DNA of 5,884 nucleotides from Chitinophaga pinensis. GTDB taxonomy: Bacteria > Bacteroidota > Bacteroidia > Chitinophagales > Chitinophagaceae. The DNA lies in contig CAMCBE010000141.1 in NCBI GenBank assembly GCA_945872805.1, positions 1 to 5,884 of the forward strand. The letters are read 5' to 3'. The translations under genes and the position numbers were made by a program. Below the pieces are notes generated by a model. It saw only the letters and a program-made list of their open reading frames with translations. It was not told the origin of the DNA and ran no database searches. Below, in pieces: positions 1-5,884 of this stretch (its first letter is position 1; every line of letters begins with the position of its first letter).

Positions 1-312
1 CATAATAAATTATTCTATTCTTTACCAAAAGAATTTGATCCCTACGAGATTAAGCTTGAAGAAGCTACCCCAATCATTGCAGAAAAAAGAACAGCCAAAA
101 ACGAAAGGACCATAAAAGTTTTTGAAAAAGAAAAAATTCAATTACTAAAAGGTCCGTATGGTAATTATATAAAAAAAGGACTTCGCAATTTCCCTATTCC
201 TAAGGAAAAACAAGAAAATACCCCAGACTTAACAATTGAAGAGGTTCAACAAATGATTGATTATGCTATCGCAAACCCTTCAAAAGGTAAACGAAGAGCA
301 AAAAAGAAATAA
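1..312 (+). CDS. topA: DNA topoisomerase I, C-terminal end (5'-truncated by window)
   Basis: Reading frame 1 is open from the window edge to TAA at 310-312 and gives the last 103 residues of a type IA DNA topoisomerase, which relaxes negative supercoils by single-strand passage. The visible part starts in one C-terminal repeat (FYSLPKEFDPYEIKLEEA, then IIAEKR). It continues through a second, complete repeat (LLKGPYGNYIKKG, then NFPIPKEK, then DLTIEEVQQMIDYA) and ends in a basic tail (KGKRRAKKK). The G-x-Y/F-G-x-Y-I-K pattern followed by a LPK/IPK strand and an LTIEE helix is the topoisomerase C-terminal repeat that binds DNA. There are no cysteines in this stretch, so the tail is not the zinc-ribbon type of E. 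coli TopA. The catalytic core (Toprim, active-site Tyr) lies outside the window. The next gene begins 16 bases downstream with no terminator between them. The family call is confident; paralogues such as a mobile-element topoisomerase are less likely given the housekeeping neighbours. Confidence 0.9.
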   Translation, partial: HNKLFYSLPKEFDPYEIKLEEATPIIAEKRTAKNERTIKVFEKEKIQLLKGPYGNYIKKGLRNFPIPKEKQENTPDLTIEEVQQMIDYAIANPSKGKRRAKKK

Positions 313-328
313 ACCGATATATTTAAAG

Positions 329-1198
329 ATGTTGAATAAATCAGGTGAAATACTTGCATTGATCAATTTGATTGATGACCCCGATGAAGAAATATTTATT
401 TCTATAACACAAAAATTCATTGCCCTAGGGGAATCGGTTATACCTATTTTAACTGAAGAAAAAGAATTCTGCCATGATGAATCAATTAGTAGTAAAATCG
501 ATTCTATAATTTATGAAGTTTCATTTTCAAGCTTAAAAAACTCCCTCGAAAAATGGGAAGAAACATCAGATATCAGCTTGAAAGAGCCTAGTATTATTCT
601 CTCTAAATTTATTGATCAAAAAACAGAGACCGAAGCACTTGAATTTGAAATTGAAAAAATCAAAAGAAGTGTTTGGTTAGAGCTTAATGATTACTTAACG
701 CCACTTGAGGTTGTAAATATCTTTAACAAGATTTTCTTCTCTTATTATAAATTTAAATGCCACGAAATAGCTAGTTCTCAATTTGCTGATTTTGGTTTAA
801 CAAACTTACTCATTCGAAAAACCGGCAACGTATTTTCCATGGGTTCGCTTTACATGATCATATCAGACTTACTTAATTTACCCATTCGATCTACCCATAT
901 TCAAGGACAGCATTTGATTGGATATTTTACTGAAAAAAATAGTTATACCATTCAAGAAGAAGAAGAGATTCTTTTTTTTATAGATCCAATAAGCGGACAA
1001 ATTTATACCCATTCTGATATTGAAATATACTTAAATAAGATTTCAGAATCTTCCTCAACCGATGTCGTTAAATCCATATCCAATAAGGGTTATATTAGTA
1101 AATGGATCAAAGAGTTAGCTCGAATTCAGAAAAAGAATGGAGAAATTACACGAAGCAATAACTTGATTCAACTATCAGAAAAATATCAAGATCAATAA
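329..1198 (+). CDS. SirB1/Transglut_core2 family protein, function unknown
   Basis: This is a 289-residue protein with two parts. The first ~45 residues resemble a HEAT-like helical repeat (LINLIDDPDEEIFISITQKFIALGESVIPIL), a common N-terminus in this family. The second part is a transglutaminase-like core: IRKTGNVFSMGSLYMI at about 162-177, QGQHLIGYF at about 192-200, and FIDPISGQIYT at about 217-227. These match the SirB1 family pattern RKGNPxSLxxLY, then GHFLV, then IDPFxGG. The His (H195) and Asp (D219) positions of the transglutaminase fold are present. The nucleophilic Cys position falls in NVFSMG, which has no Cys, so classical transglutaminase or protease activity is doubtful; this is usual in the family. 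No signal peptide or membrane segment is seen, so it is probably cytoplasmic. Upstream in-frame starts (TTG 257, ATG 263) exist inside topA, but the ATG at 329 places the first helix as in relatives and avoids a long overlap. It probably belongs to the topA-csaA-ogt transcription unit. The role is unknown. Confidence 0.8.
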   Translation: MLNKSGEILALINLIDDPDEEIFISITQKFIALGESVIPILTEEKEFCHDESISSKIDSIIYEVSFSSLKNSLEKWEETSDISLKEPSIILSKFIDQKTETEALEFEIEKIKRSVWLELNDYLTPLEVVNIFNKIFFSYYKFKCHEIASSQFADFGLTNLLIRKTGNVFSMGSLYMIISDLLNLPIRSTHIQGQHLIGYFTEKNSYTIQEEEEILFFIDPISGQIYTHSDIEIYLNKISESSSTDVVKSISNKGYISKWIKELARIQKKNGEITRSNNLIQLSEKYQDQ

Positions 1199-1207
1199 AT
1201 AAAAAAT

Positions 1208-1540
1208 ATGGAAATTGGTTGGTCAGACTTTGAAAAAATTGATATCCGATGTGGTACAATTATATCAGCAAAACCATTTGAAAAAGCACTAAAACCATCA
1301 TTCCAATTAGAAATTGATTTTGGGATGCACGGTGTAAAAAACTCATCAGCCCAAATAACCCATCATTATCAACTTGATGAATTAATTGGTAAACAAGTGG
1401 TTGCTGTGATTAATTTTCCAGTAAAACAAATAGCCAATTTTTTTAGTGAATGTCTTGTTTTAGGGGTATATGATACTGAAGGACAAGTAGTACTACTTGA
1501 ACCAACTAAGGCAGTTGAAAATGGATGTAAAATTGGATAA
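1208..1540 (+). CDS. csaA: CsaA family tRNA-binding protein / export-related chaperone
   Basis: This 110-residue single-domain protein has the usual length of CsaA. It is an OB-fold tRNA-binding domain, related to the C-terminal domain of bacterial MetRS and to Trbp111. Diagnostic stretches are FEKIDIRCGTI (8-18), KPSFQLEIDFG (29-39), SSAQIT (46-51), the long signature GKQVVAVINFPVKQIANF (61-78) with SECLVLG (80-86), and VLLEPTKAVENGCKI (95-109). CsaA forms homodimers and in Bacillus subtilis has chaperone activity with a proposed role in protein export; the fold also binds tRNA. Small departures from the commonest family sequence are Cys15 in DIR-C-GTI (usually Val) and Val in NFPVKQI (often Pro). 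It starts 9 bases after the preceding stop, behind an A-rich leader without a clear Shine-Dalgarno. Its last 20 bases overlap the next gene. Identification is confident; the physiological role in this organism is inferred. Confidence 0.92.
   Translation: MEIGWSDFEKIDIRCGTIISAKPFEKALKPSFQLEIDFGMHGVKNSSAQITHHYQLDELIGKQVVAVINFPVKQIANFFSECLVLGVYDTEGQVVLLEPTKAVENGCKIG
1508..1511 (+). promoter_or_regulatory. Ribosome-binding site candidate for ogt, inside csaA
   Basis: AAGG lies 9 bases before the ATG at 1521, within the last codons of csaA. It supports the ATG over the TTG at 1497 as the start of the methyltransferase. Short purine runs are frequent in AT-rich DNA, so the support is moderate. Confidence 0.35.
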
Positions 1541-2048
1541 TGAGGCATATACATGCCTAGTAGAAACGCCAATCGGAGCAATGATTCTTGCTCATAATTC
1601 TACTGAATTAATTTCATTACACTTTGCAGATTCGTTAACAGCCTCAACCCCTTTCGAGAAGTATACCAATAGCTCCAATAATCATGCTATTGTTAACCTC
1701 GTCATCAGTCAATTAAATGAATATTTTGAAGGAATTCGGACAAGATTTGATCTTCCGATTATCTCGCAGGGAACACTTTTTCAGCAAAAAGTATGGAATA
1801 AGTTACAGCGGATCCCATATGGACAAACAACATCGTATAGTAAACTAGCGAAAGATTTAGGTGATTTAAAAGCCAATAGAGCTGTAGCAACTGCCAATGC
1901 ACGCAACCAAGTCATGATTATTATCCCCTGCCATAGGGTAATCAGTCAAACAGGCAACCTAGCTGGCTATGTTGGTGGAATTGAACGGAAAAGGTGGTTA
2001 ATTAACCACGAACAGTCAAATAGTAAAAATGGTGGACTATTTTTCTAG
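1521..2048 (+). CDS. ogt: Methylated-DNA--protein-cysteine S-methyltransferase (MGMT/Ogt)
   Basis: This 175-residue suicide DNA-repair protein transfers the alkyl group from O6-alkylguanine (and O4-alkylthymine) in DNA to its own cysteine. The N-terminal ribonuclease-like domain starts at about residue 10 (YTCLVETPIGAMILA). The DNA-binding domain follows: GTLFQQKVWNKLQRIPYGQTTSYSKLA (about 84-110), the arginine-finger helix with RAVATANARN (R120), and the active site IIIPCHRVI with nucleophile C137, then GNLAGYVGGIERKRWLINHE. The ATG at 1521 is preferred because an AAGG lies 9 bases upstream and the TTG at 1497 adds only residues without family resemblance. It overlaps csaA by 20 bases in another frame, which suggests translational coupling. 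There is no Ada-type N-terminal zinc domain or AraC domain, so it is a stand-alone repair enzyme, not the Ada regulator. Residues at the human P140 and G156 positions are Met and Ala. No terminator is evident after the TAG. Confidence 0.94.
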   Translation: MDVKLDNEAYTCLVETPIGAMILAHNSTELISLHFADSLTASTPFEKYTNSSNNHAIVNLVISQLNEYFEGIRTRFDLPIISQGTLFQQKVWNKLQRIPYGQTTSYSKLAKDLGDLKANRAVATANARNQVMIIIPCHRVISQTGNLAGYVGGIERKRWLINHEQSNSKNGGLFF

Positions 2049-2106
2049 GATTCTTTTCATTCAATTAGGTTTACAGCATAGAAAACGTCAAATAAAGATT
2101 AATTTT

Positions 2107-2122
2107 AGAATAGGTCTATTCT
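2107..2122. promoter_or_regulatory. Perfect inverted repeat, candidate operator of the efflux operon
   Basis: AGAATAG-GT-CTATTCT has 7-base arms that pair perfectly around a 2-base centre. A 2-base loop cannot form a stable RNA hairpin and no T-run follows, so it is unlikely to be a terminator. It looks like a site for a dimeric DNA-binding protein. It lies about 90 bases before the adaptor start, in the only sizeable intergenic space of the window. RND pump genes are often controlled by TetR/AcrR-type repressors that bind such dyads. No regulator gene is visible here, so the binding protein is unknown. Confidence 0.4.
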
Positions 2123-2147
2123 GCTAACTGATGAAACAATGTATACT
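2119..2147 (+). promoter_or_regulatory. Possible promoter for the RND efflux genes (weak)
   Basis: TATACT at 2142-2147 resembles a -10 box. The position 17 bases upstream (2119-2124, TTCTGC) is a poor -35 and overlaps the right arm of the dyad, an arrangement that would suit repression. Bacteroidota primary promoters instead use a TAnnTTTG -7 element; the nearby TACTATTTC is only a rough approach to it. A promoter somewhere in 2049-2210 is expected from the layout, but its exact place is uncertain. Confidence 0.2.
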
Positions 2148-2150
2148 ATT

Positions 2151-2171
2151 TCAAAACTGAGCACTCAAAAC
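2151..2171. repeat. Short direct repeat TCAAAAC with a small central dyad
   Basis: TCAAAAC occurs at 2151-2157 and again at 2165-2171, 14 bases start to start. Between and overlapping the copies lies the 10-base dyad TGAG-CA-CTCA (2158-2167). It sits downstream of the putative -10 and upstream of the adaptor gene. Repeats this short can arise by chance in AT-rich DNA, so this is recorded only as a possible secondary regulator site. Confidence 0.2.
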
Positions 2172-2210
2172 ATCTTTTTATTTTACTAGCTTATTATATT
2201 TTCGTCTATT

Positions 2211-3248
2211 ATGAAAAAAATTATCACTCCCCTTCTTTTGATTCTACTTCTGGCCTCTTGTGGAATGAAAAAAGAACAAACACAAATGGTTGGACAAACA
2301 AAAGCTGGTCCATTAAAAATTGAAGCCCTGATTGTAACCTCATCTAGTTTATCAAATAAAATTGAAGTAGCAGGAAATATCTTACCGTTTGAATTAACGG
2401 AAATTAGATCCGAAATTTCAGGGAGAGTGACTCAATTGAATTTCAAAGAAGGGACCAATATCAAATCAAGTAGTTTATTGGTTAAGTTATTTGATGGTGA
2501 TCTTCAAGCTCAATTGAAAAAGCTTAACGTACAACTTCAAATTGCCGAAAAAACAGAAGAGAGACAAAGAGAATTGCTAAAAATAAGTGGAATTAGTCAG
2601 CAAGATTATGACCTAAGTTTACTTCAAGTAAACAATATCAAAGCAGATATCGAATTGACACAGGTTAATATTAGCAAAACAGAAATACTTGCCCCCTATT
2701 CTGGAAGAATAGGATTAAGAAATATTAGTTTAGGGGCATACCTTACACCATCTAACCTTATCACAACATTAAGCCAAGTAGACAAGAAAAAAATAACATT
2801 CAGCGTTCCAGAAAAATACAGTTCCGAAATTAAGCAAGGCACGAAAATCAATTTTGGGATTGAGGGAACCGATAAAAAATATACAGCTACTATCCTTGCT
2901 TCGGAATCAGTTATTGAATCGAATACTCGAAATTTAAAAATCTTAGCAACAATCAATGACCCTGATCAAAAACTAACACCTGGTACGTTTGCAAAAGTTA
3001 GTTTAGAGCTTGGTAAAAATGAACATGCGGTTCTTGTTCCTACTCAAGCAATAATACCAAGTGCCCGATCTAAACAATTGATATTATATCGAGATGGTAA
3101 TCCTGAATTTGTGAACGTTACAACTGGAGCACGTGGTGTGGAAACTGTTGAGGTCACAACCGGTATTAAAGCAGGAGACACTGTTGTAACAACAGGACTC
3201 TTATTTATTCGTAAAGATTCAAAACTTAAGATTACCAAGATTCAATAG
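2211..3248 (+). CDS. RND efflux periplasmic adaptor lipoprotein (MFP/AcrA family)
   Basis: This 345-residue membrane fusion protein links an inner-membrane RND pump to an outer-membrane channel. It begins with a lipoprotein signal peptide: MKK, a hydrophobic run, then LASC with the lipidated Cys at residue 17. The mature part follows the AcrA/HlyD order. The first half of the biotinyl-lipoyl domain (about 53-97) contains EIRSEISGRVTQLNFKEGTNIK. A short helical hairpin (about 97-155) is followed by the second lipoyl half (EILAPYSGRIGLRNISLGAYLTP, 158-180). A beta-barrel runs from about 190 to 270 (VDKKKITFSVPEKY to LTPGTFAKVSLELG). The membrane-proximal domain (about 273-340) contains VLVPTQAIIP and GIKAGDTVVTTGL. 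The length is at the short end for the family. The ATG directly precedes the signal peptide; the leader is A/T-rich with no clear Shine-Dalgarno. The permease gene follows after 20 bases, so the two are surely one operon. The substrate cannot be deduced. Confidence 0.92.
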   Translation: MKKIITPLLLILLLASCGMKKEQTQMVGQTKAGPLKIEALIVTSSSLSNKIEVAGNILPFELTEIRSEISGRVTQLNFKEGTNIKSSSLLVKLFDGDLQAQLKKLNVQLQIAEKTEERQRELLKISGISQQDYDLSLLQVNNIKADIELTQVNISKTEILAPYSGRIGLRNISLGAYLTPSNLITTLSQVDKKKITFSVPEKYSSEIKQGTKINFGIEGTDKKYTATILASESVIESNTRNLKILATINDPDQKLTPGTFAKVSLELGKNEHAVLVPTQAIIPSARSKQLILYRDGNPEFVNVTTGARGVETVEVTTGIKAGDTVVTTGLLFIRKDSKLKITKIQ

Positions 3249-3268
3249 TACTATTCAAAAAGGCATCA

Positions 3269-5884
3269 ATGAACTTATCAGAATTAAGCATAAAACGTCC
3301 TGTCTTTGCGGTAGTTTGCTCTATCATCATTATAATCTTTGGCGTAATTGGTTATTCCTATCTAGGGATAAGAGAATATCCGGCTATAGATCCGCCAGTT
3401 GTAAACGTAAGAACATCATACATAGGGGCTAATGCTGAAATCATCGAACAGCAGATAACTGAGCCCATAGAAAAAGCGGTAAATGGTGTACAAGGAGTAA
3501 AGAACATTACTTCTTCAAGCTCACAAGGCAGCAGTAACATCACCGTGGAATTTGAATTAGGTGTCGATTTAGAAAGGGCAGCAAATGATGTTCGGGAGAA
3601 GGTATCTCAAGCATCAAATAAGCTCCCACAAGATATTGATGCCCCTCCTACTGTATCAAAACAAGATACTGATTCAGAGCCGATCGTATATCTCCAAATG
3701 CAGAGTAACAAAAGAACGTTGCTTGAACTGTCTGATTTAGCGGAGAATATTGTACAGGAAAGATTACAAACTATTTCTGGTGTTAGTGCGGTTAATATAT
3801 TAGGACAGCGCCCTGCTATGAGAATATGGTTTGACCCAGTAAAATTATCTGCCTATAAATTAACCATCCAGGATGTAAAAACTGCACTAGACAAGGAAAA
3901 CATTGAATTACCTGGAGGGAAAGTTCGTGGTAATACGACAGAGCTAACAGTTAAAGCCTATGGAAAACTTACTACAGAAGAAGATTTTAATGAATTAATT
4001 ATAAAACAAACCGAAGGAAATATTATTCGGTTAAAGGATGTTGGCTATGCCATTATTGGTCCTGAAGTGGAAGAATCTCTTTCTAGAAAAAATAATATCA
4101 GTTCCGTGAATGTAGCGGTAGTTGCGCAGCCGGGTTCAAACCAAGTTGCTATAGCTGATGAATTATATAAACGAATTGACGTAGTTAAGAAAGATCTTCC
4201 TCAAGATATTATATTAGAAGTTGGTTTTGACAAAACACGTTTTGTTCGTAAAGCCATTTCTGAAGTAAAAGAAACGTTAATCATTGCGATACTTCTTGTT
4301 GTACTAATTATATATCTATTCTTCAGAGAATGGTCAATTGCATTTAGACCTTTAATTGACATTCCTGTTGCATTAGTAGGTGCGTTTTTTATTATGTATG
4401 TAGCGGGATTTTCCATCAACGTACTTACCTTATTGTCATTGGTATTAGCAACTGGATTAGTTGTAGATGATGGTATTGTTGTAACGGAAAATATTTACAA
4501 GAAGATTGAACAAGGGATGGATAAATGGAAAGCTGCACGAGAGGGTTCGAAAGAAATCTTTTTTGCTGTTGTTTCAACGTCACTGACCTTGGCCGTTGTA
4601 TTTTTACCGATCATATTTTTACAAGGATTTGTGGGCAGGCTATTCAGAGAATTTGGTATAGTCGTAGCAGGAGCTGTTTTAATATCAGCGTTTGTTTCAC
4701 TATCACTTACTCCAGTTCTAAACATCTACCTCACCAAAAAGAATGTTCATCAGCATTCATGGTTTTATACAAAAAGTGAACCTTTCTTCAGGGGAATGGA
4801 GTCAGGTTATAAGAGATTGCTTGAACGCTTTATGCAGAAAAGATGGATTGCACTGATCATAGTATTAGCCTGCATGAGCATCATCTATCTAGTAGGAAAA
4901 GGCCTGCCCAATGAGCTTGCTCCAATGGAAGATCGTAATAGAATTCGAACCAGCATCATGGCACCCGAAGGAACAGATTTCGATTACATGGATAAAGTAG
5001 TTTATGAATTAACACAAAAAGTAATTGATTCTATTCCAGAACGCAACATTGTACTTTCATTCGCCCCTAACTTTTCAGGTGCAGGTGGATCTAATGGTGC
5101 ATTAATGAGCATTGGTCTTGTTGATGGTGGAAGTAGAGCAAGAAGTCAAAATGACATAGCACAACAAATGAACGGGATGTTCAAGGATTATACTAATGTA
5201 AGGGTACTTGTATTACAAGAACAAACCATTGCAGTTGGTCAATCTTCAAGAGGCTCTTTACCTGTTCAATATGTTTTACAAAATTTAAATTTTGATAAAC
5301 TAAAAGAAAAAATACCCGCCTTTATGGATGAGGTAGTTACGAGTCCGGTTTTTCAGGGGAATGACGTTAACCTGAAATTCAATAAACCAGAAATACAAGT
5401 AACTATAGATCGTCTAAAAGCAAGTGAACTCGGTATTTCAATTCTAGACATATCCAACACTTTACAACTTGCATTGAGTGGCAGACGATTTGGATATTTC
5501 ATCCGAAATGGCAAACAGTATGAAGTGATTGGTCAAGTTGATCGAAAAGACAGGGATGCACCATTGGATTTAAAATCATTTTACTTAAGAAGTAGAACTG
5601 GGGACTTAGTTCAACTCGATAATCTGGTAGCCATCAATGAGACGGCTAATCCACCTACTATTTATCATTTTAATCGATTGAAAAGTGCTATCGTTTCTGC
5701 TGGACTGGCCCCTGGAAAAACCATAGGCGATGGTATTGCAGAGATGGATAGAATTAAAAAGAAAGTATTGGATGAATCGTTTACTACAACGTTGAGTGGT
5801 TCTTCTCGCGACTTTGCGGAAAGCTCATCGAATACCCAGAATGCCTTTTTCCTTGCCCTAGTCTTAATCTTCCTGATTTTAGCA
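3269..5884 (+). CDS. RND efflux inner-membrane permease, HAE1/AcrB type (3'-truncated by window)
   Basis: The frame from ATG 3269 is open for 872 codons to the window edge; full-length relatives have roughly 1020-1060 residues, so the last part is missing. This is a proton-driven trimeric exporter. The N-terminus MNLSELSIKRPVFA leads into TM1 (about 12-34). The first periplasmic porter/docking region (about 35-334) includes YPAIDPPVVNVRTSYIGA, ITEPIEKAVNGVQGV and FELGVDLERAANDVREKV. TM2 to TM6 lie at about 336-485. TM4 carries GLVVDDGIVVTENI with the proton-relay pair D400/D401 (AcrB D407/D408). TM7 begins near W526. The second periplasmic loop (about 546-855) starts with LPNELAPMEDRNRI, and TM8 begins with NAFFLALVLIFLILA. 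The TM10 Lys and TM11-12 residues lie beyond the edge. The DD pair and N-terminus favour HAE1 (drugs, amphiphiles) over HME metal pumps. An AAAAAGG stretch ends 5 bases before the start and is a usable ribosome-binding site. The substrate is unknown. Confidence 0.95.
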   Translation, partial: MNLSELSIKRPVFAVVCSIIIIIFGVIGYSYLGIREYPAIDPPVVNVRTSYIGANAEIIEQQITEPIEKAVNGVQGVKNITSSSSQGSSNITVEFELGVDLERAANDVREKVSQASNKLPQDIDAPPTVSKQDTDSEPIVYLQMQSNKRTLLELSDLAENIVQERLQTISGVSAVNILGQRPAMRIWFDPVKLSAYKLTIQDVKTALDKENIELPGGKVRGNTTELTVKAYGKLTTEEDFNELIIKQTEGNIIRLKDVGYAIIGPEVEESLSRKNNISSVNVAVVAQPGSNQVAIADELYKRIDVVKKDLPQDIILEVGFDKTRFVRKAISEVKETLIIAILLVVLIIYLFFREWSIAFRPLIDIPVALVGAFFIMYVAGFSINVLTLLSLVLATGLVVDDGIVVTENIYKKIEQGMDKWKAAREGSKEIFFAVVSTSLTLAVVFLPIIFLQGFVGRLFREFGIVVAGAVLISAFVSLSLTPVLNIYLTKKNVHQHSWFYTKSEPFFRGMESGYKRLLERFMQKRWIALIIVLACMSIIYLVGKGLPNELAPMEDRNRIRTSIMAPEGTDFDYMDKVVYELTQKVIDSIPERNIVLSFAPNFSGAGGSNGALMSIGLVDGGSRARSQNDIAQQMNGMFKDYTNVRVLVLQEQTIAVGQSSRGSLPVQYVLQNLNFDKLKEKIPAFMDEVVTSPVFQGNDVNLKFNKPEIQVTIDRLKASELGISILDISNTLQLALSGRRFGYFIRNGKQYEVIGQVDRKDRDAPLDLKSFYLRSRTGDLVQLDNLVAINETANPPTIYHFNRLKSAIVSAGLAPGKTIGDGIAEMDRIKKKVLDESFTTTLSGSSRDFAESSSNTQNAFFLALVLIFLILA

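Noticed and set aside
257..328. N-terminal extension of the SirB1-like protein from TTG 257 or ATG 263
   Set aside because: It would overlap the topA coding end by up to 56 bases and adds residues with no family resemblance; the ATG at 329 fits the expected N-terminal helix.
1369..1581. Open frame on the minus strand across csaA and the start of the methyltransferase gene
   Set aside because: It is antisense to two confidently identified genes, has no recognisable domain and is short enough to occur by chance.
2049..2122. Rho-independent terminator after the methyltransferase gene
   Set aside because: The only inverted repeat has a 2-base centre and no following T-run, so it cannot form a terminator hairpin; no other stem was found.
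2696..3238. Two minus-strand open frames inside the adaptor gene
   Set aside because: Both are shadows of a well-supported adaptor protein and show no domain or start signal of their own.
3358..4779. Short open frames on both strands inside the permease gene
   Set aside because: The permease frame is continuous with clear RND motifs throughout; the others are composition-driven shadows.
1..5884. Mobile element, CRISPR array, tRNA or a defence-type novel system
   Set aside because: No transposase, terminal repeats, regularly spaced repeats or tRNA-like fold was seen, and every long coding frame belongs to a known family.

Overview
The window is an AT-rich stretch of a chromosome, most likely from a member of the Bacteroidota. 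This is inferred from four things. The TopA tail consists of repeats without zinc-finger cysteines and ends in a Lys/Arg-rich peptide. Most starts lack a strong Shine-Dalgarno and sit behind A/T-rich leaders. The efflux adaptor is a lipoprotein. The RND permease has the MNLSELSIKRPVFA-type N-terminus that I associate with this phylum. Genus-level placement is not possible from what I can see. All recognisable genes lie on the + strand, and both ends of the window cut through a gene.

Region 1 (1-2048) is a tightly packed cluster of four genes. It holds the 3' end of topA (DNA topoisomerase I), a SirB1/Transglut_core2 protein of unknown function, csaA (small tRNA-binding protein/chaperone) and an Ogt-type O6-methylguanine-DNA methyltransferase. 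The gaps are 16 and 9 bases, and csaA and the methyltransferase gene overlap by 20 bases, so co-transcription is likely. The mix (topology, RNA/protein quality, alkylation repair) reads as a housekeeping operon rather than a dedicated system.

Region 2 (2049-2210) is a 162-base intergenic space. It carries a perfect 7+7 dyad (AGAATAG-GT-CTATTCT), a possible but weak promoter, and a smaller dyad with a direct repeat. It is the obvious control region for the downstream pump genes.

Region 3 (2211-5884) encodes an RND efflux system: a periplasmic adaptor lipoprotein (AcrA/MFP type), then after 20 bases an inner-membrane HAE1-type RND permease (AcrB type) that runs off the window at the start of TM8. 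An outer-membrane channel gene, if present, would lie beyond the right edge. I see no RNA gene, CRISPR array, insertion sequence or clear sign of horizontal transfer, and no convincing previously undescribed system. The most useful points for follow-up are the dyad upstream of the pump and the uncharacterised transglutaminase-like protein.
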